Assembly (NCBI GenBank): GCA_032622095.1
Contig: CP136067.1
Coordinates: 195,328,052 to 195,392,051, forward strand
DNA length: 64,000 nucleotides
DNA from: Siphonodentalium dalli
Lineage: Eukaryota > Mollusca > Scaphopoda > Gadilida > Siphonodentaliidae
Direction: 5' to 3'
Made by a program: the position numbers and the translations under genes
The notes under the pieces: generated by a model
What the model saw: only the letters and a program-made list of their open reading frames with translations
Told to the model about the DNA's origin: nothing
Databases searched by the model: none
Shown: positions 9,938 through 21,469 of the stretch, in pieces
Position numbering within the stretch: position 1 is the first letter of the stretch
Layout: each line of letters opens with the position of its first letter

Positions 9938-10053
9938 AGGATGGTGTGGAAAGATGTGGATGATGCCCGTCCTTTTATACTCTGTGCTAGTAGAGCGTTG
10001 ATTTGATTGGTCAAAATCCAAGGGTCAGGAGGTTGTGGGTCGGAAGGTTGAAT

Positions 10054-10520
10054 GCGGGTACAAAATGCAGGTATATGTTTGCCCGATAAGCCCGTGGAAC
10101 TGCGGGTAGTTTATGCGGGTATATTATTCTCGCTCGTCATTGTGATACAATGCGGGTAGTTTTTGCGGGTATGTTGGGTACCTACCATGCTGAGAATAGG
10201 GAGAAGTAGGACCTGTGCGGGTACAAATTGCGGGTATATATTGTCCCGATATCCGTATGGAACTGCGGGTAGTTTGTGCATGTGGGTATGTTATCCCAGC
10301 CCGTCAATGTGGTGTAATGCGGGTAGTATTTGCGGGTATGTTGTGTACTTCGCAAAGAATAACCAAATTTGGGACCCGTGTGGGTACAATTTGCGGGTAT
10401 ATTCATAATATTGTCCTGAAACCTGTGGATGTAATACCGTCCATTGTGAAGCGGGTATGTCGTTTTATTCTGATTGAAATCGCTCTGCGGGTATATGTGT
10501 TATTGGTACCTGCAGATGGC
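10054..10520. repeat. TGCGGGTA-rich tandem repeat, three ~163-bp units
   Basis: The octamer TGCGGGTA or a one-base variant occurs about a dozen times. Larger units start near 10055, 10216 and 10380, each with TGCGGGTACAAA, then CCCGAT, GGAACTGCGGGTAGTTT and AATGCGGGTAGT. It lies on the far side of hammerhead-like motif A, as the G-rich repeats at 51600-52480 lie beside motif B, so both may belong to terminal regions of Penelope-like elements. Confidence 0.75.
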
Positions 10521-12330
10521 ATGCTTAGGGTATGATTTGGCATATTTGCGATGAGCAAGGCGCGATGTTTAATACGCATTCCCGTGTAGTTAGGGGCCAT
10601 ATTAGCCATTGTTGGGACCGGAAGGTCGTGTTTAACGGCGCCCGAAAAAGGGCGATGCGCGATCACGCAGTTCATCTTTTGTGGTTATGGCGAATAAGGG
10701 CGGTTGGGGTTTGACCAATCAAAGGTATAATCTGGTGATGGAGGGACATGGGCGTAGATCCAGGAGAGGTGTTTTGTGGTATTGGGTCGAGTTGGCCTCG
10801 ATGGGAGAAGTGACAACTACTCGATATGAGGCTGATGATAATATATTTTTCCAAATAACCTCATATACTAGAATTAAATGTGATACTGCCTATGTATCGG
10901 ATTAAGTGTCCACTGTTGTAGAGATGCATTTGCGCATCGCATCACGCTGGCGAGGCCGTAATGAGCCATGAGACTGCTGCCTGGTGGTGGTGTGTTGCCT
11001 GCGTGGGCGTAGTTGATTGGCAGTGTGTCCAGCCAATTTGAACAATTGTTGAGTGCTACCAGATTTGAGCTGCAATGGTCGTAGACTGTGTTTGCAGCTG
11101 GCGTTTTTAGGATCCAAAGCTCGTCCGTAGGGCTATATGAATCCAGAAAGAGTATAATGTGATAAAATAAGTATATTTGATTTGCGCAGTGCTAACCATG
11201 CTAGCAGTGCAACATAAAAGCGATGTGTATGACCGCCAGGGAGCCGGCCAACTCGTACCTAGTTATAAAATGGCAGTTATTTACTTAAATAATAACGAGG
11301 TTTAAATTTTGTTTAAGTTCAATATATCTTAGTCTAGTTGTCTGATAATAGTATCGTTGTTACATAGTTGACATACAACCTTCTTAAGCCAAATTATTTG
11401 AGCTATTGAATTCAAGATGATGCTGATATATGGATACCTGTGTTCATATCTTTGATAATATATCAGTTATAGCTAATCGCTATCGCCCGGGTATGGGTTA
11501 AACATCTGCCGATCGTGATCGGCCGATCGTTACTATATCGATCTATTGGTATCGCACCTTAATTGGCCCACTAAGGGATAAGATAAAAACACACACACAA
11601 AGCAATAAGAGAGAATATAATATGCACCGTGTATCGTGACTCAATTTAAAGGGAGTGTATGGTTATTTTTCGCATGTAATAATTTCACCCGGAAAGTAAA
11701 ACCCAAAGCGGTGAATCTAAGGTCAAGGGGTCAGGTGGATATCACTGGCTATGCAACCAAGTGTATTTATATCCAGGTGTATATTAGAATTTGTGGCTGG
11801 CTTCCAGACATCGCTAAGGTTAATGTATAGCTCCATTTCAGTTGGTGGCTCCAGACATACAATTAATGTGTAAATGAGGTGGTCGGATAACTTTAGGTCC
11901 AGAAGAGTGGGATACAAGACTGGGAATAATTTTTTCTCGAAAATGAGAACATTAAAAAATAACCATACAATCCATTTAACCGATCGCTATGTTATTTGCG
12001 TGTAATGCATTCGCCGACTGACAATTGGACAATAGTCCCACATAGGTAATCAGAATACATGTGCAAGTACGTGGGTATTAAACAAACTATACATTTATAT
12101 GAGTATCTTCTCAACAAAAGTCAAATTCTTAAAATTCAGCGAACGCGGAAACAACATTACTTGGGTTACAATGGCACTACGAAAATTCGACGAAAATTCC
12201 AACCATAAATCATAAAATAAAAAGAAATCTTGTTTTAATAATCTGATACGGTAATCTCACTCGGTATCGTCAGAAATTGTGACACAAAATTATCTCAAAT
12301 CAGTTCAAATGTGAACGACGCACTATATTG
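10521..12330. other. No gene recognised
   Basis: Open frames of 60-90 codons occur on both strands but none has a recognisable motif or flanking splice signals I would defend. A GATCG-rich palindromic patch (GCCGATCGTGATCGGC) is at about 11507-11522. The minus-strand gene to the right ends at 12331. Confidence 0.5.
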
Positions 12331-14060
12331 TTATTCGTGTGGCAAAGCATCGTAAAATGCGTGGTAATCAGCAGGAATAACCGCCTTCAGTTCTTGTAGA
12401 TGTTTGTACTTAGATGCCTTTATAGGTAACGGCGATGCATGCAAAGGTACCACACGGTCCGTATCTTGGAGTGTTAACTGACGTGTCGCCCTTTTTGGTA
12501 TCTCCTTGAACTCGTCTGAGAACTCTAGCTTATATTGGATCTTGCCGTCTGGTGTGTACTTCAAAGATCGCAGATTTACAACAACTGGGTCGCCTACGTT
12601 TAACCCGGGTCGGATCGACTTATAATAGCTTAACACCTTATAGTTATTGAAGAAATCGTGAGTTAGATATTTTACAGTGTATGGTTGTTCCCGGTGGGCC
12701 TTTCTGATGATTTCAACGTAGTTGTAAGGCGAGTATATTGGCGTCGCATTCCATCTGGGTGTGTCCCCTTTCCAGGTATTTTTGGTAGATAATAATATCG
12801 AGTTCTATAGACAATTTCAACAAAGCATTAGAGAGCACACAATTTCTATTCTGGGCGCCGCAGCCGTCGCTATAGATGACAAGTTCTTTACCAGTACGGG
12901 GCAATCTGGAGATATAGTCACTGAGACACGAAGCGTAGGTATCGGCGTTTAAGTCACCTTCTCCCTCGTGCCAGACATAGCAAGTTGCATCGCTTGAGTT
13001 TAAATCATATACTGTGTAGTTATGTGATGTCAGTTTCGTTTTATAATAAATGGCACTGGCATTGAGACATGGCGACAATAATGTTGACTCTACATCAACG
13101 GTCAGGGCTGCAACACTTCCATTGGATGCGATCGCTCTTGCCTTATCTTTATCTTTCTCTAGCCTTGTGTCCGTTTTCAGGCGTACATGGAGATCATACT
13201 CACTTTGCTCGACATTTCCAACCTCATATGAACAACAGAAATCACACCTATCCTTCTTTGGTCGATACAACCCCAAGTTCAATTCATCAAGCACCTTCTT
13301 CAATGTTGTGCGTGACACAATGCGACCACCCGTTTCCGCTGTGAAACGGACACATTCTCTGAATAGGTCTGCAAATGAATAGAATGTAGGTTCCAAATAT
13401 ATCTTGGAAGTTGATGCTCGGCAATAGTGTGATTCCAATTTCGGGAGCATATCAAGGAAGTATTTGGCCGCAACCGTTTCCCGACTTTCGACTTTTGGTT
13501 TTGACACTTCTGGTGTTCTACAGATTCCATGCTGTACATCGGTATTCCAAAAGTACAAAGCCCTCTCTCCGATGACAAGGGTGTTTAAAAACATGCATTT
13601 ACAGACAGATTTTAGTTGGTCATTTTTGCGCAGGTTGTACTTATATGCATTTTTTTTTCTCCCACTCGTTTGTTTACATTGAGACTTAAACACCAGTGTG
13701 GCCACATACCGTGACATACGTATGCTTTTCCGCCCAACTCATGTCCCAAAAGGCGCGGAATATCTCCTGCCGTTCCACCTCTTCGAAATGACTACACTCG
13801 TGGCTTTTCTTGCATAACGGTTTGCATCCCTTGTCAAGTTTCCACTTCCCGCTCTCGTTTTGTGTCCGCCCTTCATACCCCTTGCCTTGCATTCTGAGTT
13901 CTGAGTTTTTTATTTATATTTCGCTGCCAAGATTCTGGTTTCGGATATTTGTTTCTACGCTTCCGTTTTGGAGGGGTATGTGTAGTTCCTTCACTGGAGG
14001 AAGAATTACTGCGTCCAGAAGGTTCTGTCGTCTCTTCCATCAGAAGAATAACGGTTTGGG
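12331..14060 (-). pseudogene. DDE/RNase H-like transposase-type gene, frameshifted
   Basis: Coding pieces run from about 14050 to 12331. N-terminus: PPKRKRRNKYPKPESWQRNI, KKLR, then a frame change to GYEGRTQNESGKW, Cys-rich CKPLCKKSHECSHFEE. After another shift near 13717 a long open piece has VCKCMFLNTLVIGE, LESHYCRASTSKIYLE, KKDRCDFCCSYE, LTVDVESTLLSP, LTSHNYTVYDL, LVIYSDGCGAQNRN and ERGHTQMECD. A short deletion and frame change near 12725 leads into PIYSPYNYVEIIRKAHREQP, then DPVVVNLRSLKYTPDGKI and a C-terminus ending DYHAFYDALPHE. Asp in LTVD, Asp in YSDGCG and the GHxxMxxD end are plausible catalytic acids. I know this layout as a widespread uncharacterised multi-copy family in invertebrates. 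Three frame breaks make it a pseudogene. Confidence 0.7.
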
Positions 14061-14640
14061 GTTACACATGAAGACCAATCAGGATCTCGAACAGTATCAT
14101 CACAAAAAACATCATCTGCTGGTTGGGAATTGTTTTCATTTGTTATCTCCTGTATGTGGTTATTATTGAGTAGATAACGCTTTGTGGAGCTAGGAGCCCA
14201 ATCATGATCTTGGACAGAATGACCAATATCATTATCGTGGTCTGAACACTCCGAACGCTCGCCACTTTGTGAATTGTCAGCAGCTGCATCAAGCTTCGAT
14301 ATAGTTCCACTTGCGATTCGGTACTGAATATTTGATTGGCGGATCCAGTTTTTAGTTCAACACACATGTAGTGTGTGATGTGAACTATTGCCGTCGCTAG
14401 GAATATTAAATTTTTCGAAAGATTTTGATGGAGTTTTCAAAGGTAATTTAAGGCATTTCCAGGTGAATTTTGAACCTTTTTTTGTTCATTTCCTGACAGT
14501 CCAATGCGCACGACCATTTTATGCAGTGCGTGCGATAAATTATTTCATAACTTTGCCATTAAATGCTTTATAATCTGTTATAATGAGAAATATCAGAAGA
14601 ATTCAGTCAGAACTGTTAATGTGTTTAGTTCACTCCAATA
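14061..14640. other. No gene recognised; probable 5' flank of the 12.3-14.1 kb gene
   Basis: Short minus-strand frames continue with acidic and Ser-rich composition to about 14370 but cannot be joined with confidence. The right part is AT-rich and ends at the first transposase-like unit. Confidence 0.4.
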
Positions 14641-15160
14641 TGTAAGCAAAACTGCGAGATCTCGCGATGAAATTTCCTAAATTTGTTTTTACGGCTTACA
14701 GCTGGTGGGCCTATCTTAACTTTGTTCATATTGTCCAGACTGTGCACAACAAAAGATTCCTCAAACATAATATTTACTCAACTTCAAACAGTACTTCACT
14801 CTCGCATTATAATAATTCTCGTCTATGTGCTGGTTTCAAAGGTCATTTTTCTTTGGATACGCCTTGGCTTCAACTTCCGTCATATAATTTTTACTGGCCC
14901 TAAACCTCTTATTAGGTGCGACTAATAAGTGATGGATAGAGCAACCTGTTGACCTCAAGTCAGCTTCATAACTATTTTGCTCTATGAAAGATTGTATAAC
15001 ATCTGGAATTTGTGGGAACATTAACAGAATTGTAGGCCTAACTACTGCATGTTTTTAGTTGATTACAAACTATTTTGTCCAGCATCGTTCTCCTCAGAAC
15101 TTGAGGAAACATCAAAGAGTACAAGGTGGCTTAATTTTTAACTGAGATTGTGTTTTGTTA
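14641..15160 (-). pseudogene. Transposase-like multi-copy unit, fragment
   Basis: The minus strand carries the FVVHSLDNMNKV-type block at about 14690-14770 and, after an internal deletion, LVAPNKRFRASKN, EVEAKAYPKKNDL and FPQIPDVIQSFIEQNSYEAD. Parts are joined out of order with the consensus because central sequence is missing. The copy is cut by the element starting at 15161. Confidence 0.6.
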
Positions 15161-15790
15161 TACCCCCCGCAATGAAGTTAGGGGGGGTATACTGGAGTCA
15201 GCTTGTCCGTCCGTCCGTCTGTCCGTCGTCCGTCTGTCGTCCGTCCGTCGTCCGTCCGTGGACACAAATTTGTCCGGAGTTTTTCTCAGTCGTTTTTTGA
15301 TCAATTTCCGTGAAACTTGGCACAGGCATCAACCACCATGGGAACCTTTGCACCTTCGATTATGACGTCTGTCCGACTTTTTTTGGTGGAGTTATTCCCC
15401 CTTTTTCGACTTAGAATTTGTTTGCAACATGTATAATTTTGTCGGAGCTTTTATTCCTACATTTTTAAGTCAATTTTTTTTTAACTTGGCACTGATATTT
15501 AGTACCATGGGAACCTGTGCACCTGCGATTATGATGTCTGTCCGACGTTTTTTGTGGAGTTATTCCCCTTTTTCGACTTAGAACATTTTTGCAAAATGCA
15601 TAATTTTGTCCGAGCTTTTATTCCTACATTTTTCGGTCAAATAGGTTTAAGATTACGGTTAGGTTTGTGCACCTGCAATGGGAACTGTTATTTATTATTT
15701 TAACTAAATGTTTACTGACATGTGAAACATCTTAGTATTTTAAAAACATGGGGGGTATCCTTAGTCCCATTGGGACAGTCACACCTCTAG
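15161..15790. mobile_element. Non-autonomous element with C/G-run hairpin and CCGT repeats
   Basis: It starts with the hairpin TACCCCCC-GCAATGAAGTTA-GGGGGGGTA, then ATACTGGAGTCAGCTTGTCC and a run of CCGTCCGT/CTGTCC repeats, followed by two similar ~200-bp parts (TTATTCC..., CATGGGAACC..GCACCT). It ends near CACACCTCTAG. The host sequence on both sides (GAGATTGTGTTTTGTT and TTTAGTTTGTCTATTG) is contiguous in the other unit copies, so this is a real insertion. No protein frame. Repeats of this kind are, from memory, common in molluscs and other marine invertebrates. Confidence 0.75.
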
Positions 15791-16760
15791 TTTAGTTTGT
15801 CTATTGTCACTGAGCCATGATTTATGTTCACTTGTTTCAGATAACCAGAGAGTGTAATCAGATAATTTGTATTTGGAAAATCATGATCTTTTTGATTTGG
15901 TTGGTGAGCCATTTTATGAAATTCGCCATTTGTTTTTATGGCTTACAGCTGCTGGTGGGCCCATCTTAACTTTGTTCATATTGTCCAGACTGTAAACAAC
16001 AAAAGATTCCTCAAACATAATCAACTTTAAATAGTACTTCACTCTCGCATTGTAATAATGCGTAATAATAATGTGCTGGTCTCAAAGGTAATTTTTCTTT
16101 GATAACACCTTAGCTTCAACTTCCGCCGTGTAAATTTGACTGGCCCTAAACCTCTTATTAGGTGTGACTAATAAGTGATGGAGAGAGCAACCAGATTCCT
16201 TCAACCCATCAATCACATTGAAAGCATGATCCAAAATTTATTGTAATGTTACCCCACAACTTAGAGAAACTGTTGACCTGCACCTCAAGTTGGCTTCATA
16301 ACTATTTTGCTCTATAATAATTCTCATCTATATGTGCTGGTCTGAAAGGTCATTTTTCTTTGGATAAACCTTGGCTTCAACTTCCGCCATATAATTATTA
16401 CTGGCCCTAAACCTCTTATTAGGTGCGACTAATAAGTGATGGAGAGAGCAACCAGATTCCTTCAACCCATCAATCACATTGAAAGCATGATCCAACATTT
16501 GTTGTAATGTTACCCCACAACTTAGAGCAACTGTTGACCTGCGCCTCAAGTTGGCTTCATAACTATTTTGCTCTATGAAATATATAACATCTGGAATTTG
16601 TGGGAACATTGACAGAATTGTAGGCCTACCTGCTGCATGTTCTTTTGGTGATTGTGAACTATTTTGTCCTGCACCATCCTCCTCAGAACTTGAGGTCACA
16701 TCTAACAGTAAATATGAGCCGCATCTTTCCTGGGTACCTTTACACTCGCTACCCATGGTT
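15791..16760 (-). pseudogene. Transposase-like multi-copy unit, longest readable copy
   Basis: On the minus strand the piece 16756-16328 is open for 142 residues: start MGSECKGTQERCGSYLLLDV, acidic SSSSEEDGAGQNSSQS, FPQIPDVIYFIEQNSYEANL, SCGVTLQQMLDHAFNVIDGL, SGCSLHHLLVAPNKRF, YPKKNDLSDQHI. The rest (15791-16320) repeats part of the same block and continues to SLDNMNKVKMGPPAVS and DHDFPN, with breaks. The start is supported by ACCATGG, and the same 5' text appears in several copies. The layout D-N-x-x-K-V-K-x-G ... DHDF resembles the 47.7-50.0 kb gene, so I read it as DDE-transposase-like. Confidence 0.6.
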
Positions 16761-18283
16761 TATGTTTCAATTTATATATATATGTATATATGTAGTGCTT
16801 AAAAAGTTAACATGATACTCACTCGCTGTCCATAGTTTATGTTTCAATTTATATATGTATATATGAAGTGCTTAAAAAGTTATCAGTACTCCCTGTCAAT
16901 AACTGTAAGGTGGATTAATATTTAGCTGAGATTGTTTTTGTTTAGTTCATCTATTGTAACTGAGCCAGGATTTATGTTCACTTGTTTCAGATAACCAGAG
17001 AGTGTAATCAGATAATTTGTATTTGGAAAATCATGACCTTTGTGATTTGGTTGTTGATCCTTGCCATGAAATTTCCTACGTTTGTTTTTACGGCTTACAG
17101 CTGGTGGGCCCATCTTAACTTATTATCCAGACTGTAAACAACAAAAGATTCCTCAAACATAATACTCAACTTTAAACAATACTTAACTCTCACATTATAA
17201 TAATGCTGATCTTTGTGCTGTCTGAAATGTCAGTTTTCTTTGGATACACCTTTGCTTCAATTTCCTATATTAGTTTTATGGCTTATAGCTATGAGACTAA
17301 CTTAACATTGAGCAACTGTTGACCTGCGCCTGAAGTCAGCTTCATAACTATTTTGCTCTATGAGATATATAACATCTGGAATTTGTGGGAACATTGACAG
17401 AATTGTAGGCCTACCTGCTGCATGTTCTTTTGGTGATTGTGAACTATTTTGTCCTGCACCATCCTCCTCAGAACTTGAGGTCACATCTAACAGTAAATAT
17501 GAGCCGCATCTTTCCTGGGTACCTTTACACTCGCTACCCATGGTTTATGTTTCAATTTATATATATATGTATATATGTAGTGCTTAAAAAGTTAACATGA
17601 TACTCACTCGCTGTCCATAGTTTATGTTTCAATTTATATATGTATATATGAAGTGCTTAAAAAGTTATCAGTACTCCCTGTCAATAACTGTAAGGTGGAT
17701 TAATATTTAGCTGAGATTGTTTTTGTTTAGTTCATCTATTGTAACTGAGCCAGGATTTATGTTCACTTGTTTCAGATAACCAGAGAGTGTAATCAGATAA
17801 TTTGTATTTGGAAAATCATGACCTTTGTGATTTGGTTGTTGATCCTTGCCATGAAATTTCCTACGTTTGTTTTTACGGCTTACAGCTGGTGGGCCCATCT
17901 TAACTTATTATCCAGACTGTAAACAACAAAAGATTCCTCAAACATAATACTCAACTTTAAACAATACTTAACTCTCACATTATAATAATGCTGATCTTTG
18001 TGCTGTCTGAAATGTCAGTTTTCGTTGGATACACCTTTGCTTCAATTTCCTATATTAGTTTTATGGCTTATAGCTATGAGACTAACTTAACATTGAGCAA
18101 CTGTTGACCTGCGCCTGAAGTCAGCTTCATAACTATTTTGCTCTATGAGATATATAACATCTGGAATTTGTGGGAACATTGACAGAATTGTAGGCCTACC
18201 TGCTGCACGTTTTTGTGGTGATTGTGAACTATTTTGTCCTGCACCATCCTCCTCAGAACTTGAGGACACATGTAACAGTACGT
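16525..18283. repeat. 785-bp tandem duplication of the transposase-like unit (2.2 copies)
   Basis: Units 16525-17309, 17310-18094 and a partial third to about 18283 repeat with an exact 785-base offset. The first two are almost identical over their shared length (for example CAGTTTTCTTTGG versus CAGTTTTCGTTGG is one of few changes seen). Each unit contains, on the minus strand, the MGSEC start, SSSSEEDGAGQ, a deletion that removes the middle, then PPAVSRKNKRRKFHGKD and HDFPNTNYLITLSGYLK. A donor-like ACA|GTGAGTATT lies between units. The duplication is recent. Confidence 0.9.
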
Positions 18284-20325
18284 ATGAGTAGCAGCTTTCC
18301 TGAGAAGCCATATTTCTACGTTGTCCCTCATGTCGGTCACCTTTCTTATAAGATGTGCTACGTTGTCCCTCATGTCGGTCACCTTCCTTATAAGATGTGC
18401 TACGTTGTCCCTCATGTCAGTCACCTTCCTTATACGATGTGCTACGTTGTCCCTCATGTCGGTCACCTTTCTTATAAGATGTGCTACGTTGTCCCTCATG
18501 TCGGTCACCTTTCTTATAAGATGTGCTACGTTGTCCCTCATGTCGGTCACCTTTATTATAAGATGTGCTACGTTGTCCCTCATGTCGGTCACCTTTCTTA
18601 TAAGATGTGCTACGTTGTCCCTCATGTCGGTCACCTTTCTTATAAGATGTGCTACGTTGTCCCTCACGTCGGTCACCTTCCTTATAAGATGTGCTACGTT
18701 GTCCCTCATGTCGGTCACCTTTCTTATAAGATGTGCTACGTTGTCCCTCATGTCGGTCACCTTTCTTATAAGATGTGCTACGTTGTCCCTCATGTCGGTC
18801 ACCTTTCTTATAAGATGTGCTACGTTGTCCCTCATGTCGGTCACCTTTCTTATAAGATGTGCTACGTTGTCCCTCATGCCGGTCACCTTCCTTATAAGAT
18901 GTGCTACGTTGTCCCTCATGTCGGTCACCTTTCTTATAAGATGTGCTACGTTGTCCCTCATGTCGGTCACCTTCCTTATAAGATGTGCTACGTTATCCCT
19001 CATGTCGGTCACCTTTCTTATAAGATGTGCTACGTTGTCCCTCATGTCGGTCACCTTTCTTATAAGATGTGCTACGTTGTCCCTCATGTCGGTCACCTTT
19101 CTTATAAGATGTGCTACGTTGTCCCTCATGTCGGTCACCTTTCTTATAAGATGTGCTACGTTGTCCCTCATGTCGGTCACTCACCTTTCTTATAAGATGT
19201 GCTACGTTGTCCCTCATGTCAGTCACCTTTCTTATAAGATGTGCTACGTTGTCCTTCATGTCGGTCACCTTTCTTATAAGATGTGCTACGTTGTCCCTCA
19301 TGTCGGTCACCTTTCTTATAAGATGTGCTACGTTGTCCCTCATGTCGGTCACCTTTCTTATAAGATGTGCTACGTTGTCCTTCATGTTGGTCACCTTTCT
19401 TATAAGATGTGCTACGTTGTCCCTCATGTTGGTCACCTTTCTTATAAGATGTGCTACGTTGTCCCTCATGTCGGTCACCTTTCTTATAAGATATGGTACG
19501 TTGTCCCTCATGTTGGTCACCTTTCTTATAAGATGTGCTACGTTGTCCCTCATGTCGGTCACCTTCCTTAAGATGTGCTACGTTGTCCCTCATGTCGGTC
19601 ACCTTTCTTATAAGATGTGCTACGTTGTCCCTCATGTTGGTCACCTTTCTTATAAGATGTGCTACGTTGTCCCTCATGTCGGTCACCTTTCTTATAAGAT
19701 GTGCTACGTTGTCCCTCATGTCGGTCACCTTTCTTGACAATAGAAGTAACCTTCAAGTCAGTGTTGAAACATCGTGACGTCCATTTTCTTCATAACTAAA
19801 CTGGTTCAGTTCCAAAACTTGTTCTCGCAGAATTCCATCATCGTGTTGAAAATCAGAAGGTGTTGGATGTTTCTTGTAAGTGTTCCAATGTAGAATTGAA
19901 TAAACAGGCACTTCCAGGAATGTTATCTTGCTCGAGTGGAATTTCTTCATGAATGCTGAATACTTCTAAATAGTAGTTGAAAGTTCGGATGTACGAGAAT
20001 CACTGGATGCAAGGTAGATGTAATTCTTTTGGGGATCGCTGGGCTTCACAGTTAAATCACATGTACCACACCAAACGTAAATCCAAACTGGACGATCCTT
20101 ACAAAATTCTCTCATGTTGCTTCGTAACAAATCAAGTCCCTGACAAATTCATGTCCATCCTCACACTTCCAAATAATAGAATCGTCGACGGGATGATCAC
20201 GCAAAAGTTTTTTCAAATGTTTGCCTTTACTGTCTCCGATAATTATGGGTTTAAAATTATATTTGCCCTCTGGTGACGGTAGCTGGAATTTTGTCTTATA
20301 TTTAGAAAGCTTCGATAGACATGAT
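18284..20325 (-). pseudogene. SGNH-like frame, copy 3 (about 34 repeats), DGVHP block deleted
   Basis: From about 20320 down, the minus strand carries KPIIIGDSKGK, a premature stop TAG at 19966-19968 (same place as in copies 1 and 4), KFHSSKITFLEVP, ILREQVLELNQF, then the minisatellite. A 13-bp deletion relative to copy 1 lies just before the array. After the array the sequence jumps from the repeat into EIWLLRKAATHTYC: the stretch with DGVHP, including the last catalytic block, is gone. The 5' end is cut at 20325, where acctgctac of the next unit takes over. Confidence 0.7.
18316..19737. repeat. 42-bp minisatellite, about 34 units
   Basis: This uses the same unit as at 4004-4922 but is more uniform, with nearly all units carrying CGGTCACC. 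Irregularities: a 4-bp insertion CACT at about 19179-19183, a unit lacking TTAT at about 19568, and TTGG or AGTC variants. It keeps four frames open for hundreds of codons, which explains the long repetitive frames on both strands. Confidence 0.95.
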
Positions 20326-21170
20326 GACTACCTGCTACATGTTTTTTTGCTGTGTACCTGTACACTCGCTGTCCATGGTTTATGTTTCAATTTAAAAATA
20401 TGTATATATGTAGTGCTTAAAAAGTTAACATATTACTCACTGTCAATAACTGTAAGGTGGCTTAATATTTAACTGAGATTGTTTTTTGTTTAGTTCATCT
20501 AGCGTCACTGAGCCATGATTTTTTTTCACTAGTTTCAGATAACCAGAGAGTGTAAACAAATAATTTGTATTTGGAAAATCATGATCTTTGTGATTTGGTT
20601 GTTGATCCGTGCCATGAAATTTCCTATATTTGTTTTCATGGCTTACAGCTGGTGGGTCTATCTTAACTTTGTTCATATTGTCCAGACTGTAAACAACAAA
20701 AGATTCCTAACATATTACTCAACTTAAAACAGTACTTCACTCTCACATTATAATAATGTTCATCTATATGCTGTCTGAAATGTCAGTTTTCTTTTGATAC
20801 ACCTTTGCTTCATTTTCCTATCTTTTGTTTTATGGCTTATAGCTATGAGACTAACTTAACATTGAGCAACTGTTGACCTGCGCCTGAAGTCGGCTTTCAT
20901 AACTATTTTGCTCTGTGAGATATATAACATCTGGAAGTTGAGGGAACATCAATTAACAGAATTGTAGGCCTACCTACTGCATGTTTTTTTGTTCAGCATT
21001 CTCCTCAGAACTTGAGGATACATCAAAGAGTACAATGTGGCTTAATATTTAACTGAGATTGTTTTTGTTTAGTTCGTCTAGTGTAACTGAGCTAGGATTT
21101 ATGTTCACTTGTTTCAGATAACCAGAGGGAGTAATCAGATAATTTGCATTCTGAATATCATGATCAATGC
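20326..21170 (-). pseudogene. Transposase-like multi-copy unit, fragments
   Basis: Minus-strand text MNKVKIDPPAVSHENKYRKF, QQPNHKDHDFPNTNYLFTL, SGYLKLVKKNHGSVTLDELN is readable at 20676-20460. Right of it lie short pieces of the IEQNSYEA and SSSSEED region (20840-21020) and a second 3' block start (21040-21165). A large part of the middle is missing, so it cannot encode a full protein. Confidence 0.6.
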
Positions 21171-21241
21171 CACAACTAGTAATAATAGATCACTGAGTCC
21201 CTTGTCCCAGGAACTTCCAAAATAATAGCGGTATAACTTAC

Positions 21242-21373
21242 GTTATTTATTTTGAACCTAACTTCGTCCCCGATCTTCAAACCTTTGTCATAAGACAGCC
21301 TCCACGCCTTCAAGTTTTCTACATGGTTTTCCCACCGTTTTGGTTTAGTATATTTAACGACGTACGAATCCAT
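21242..21373 (-). CDS. First coding exon of an unidentified gene (copy 1)
   Basis: The frame starts MDSYVVKYTKPKRWENHVEN and ends GDEVRFKINN, immediately followed by GTAAGTTAT, a consensus donor. The 5' side (about 90 bases, GACGTGTGTACGTACACC...) is shared with the copy at 22635-22766. The basic-aromatic start followed by GDEVRFKINN resembles an N-terminal SH3/Tudor-like piece of some BEN-domain proteins, but this is a weak guess. Reading past the donor stays open for 21 codons (VSYTAIILEVPGTRD), so intron status is not certain. Confidence 0.4.
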
Positions 21374-21469
21374 TTTGACGTGTGTACGTACACCTGAAAG
21401 TCTGCTGCTCGTACATGTACGTCAGTCAGCACGTGCTTCACGTGGCACAAGATTAACTTGGTTTCACGC

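Noticed and set aside
18316-19737. Direct repeats that could be mistaken for a CRISPR array
   Set aside because: Units are contiguous with no spacers, the context is animal-like, and no cas genes are present.
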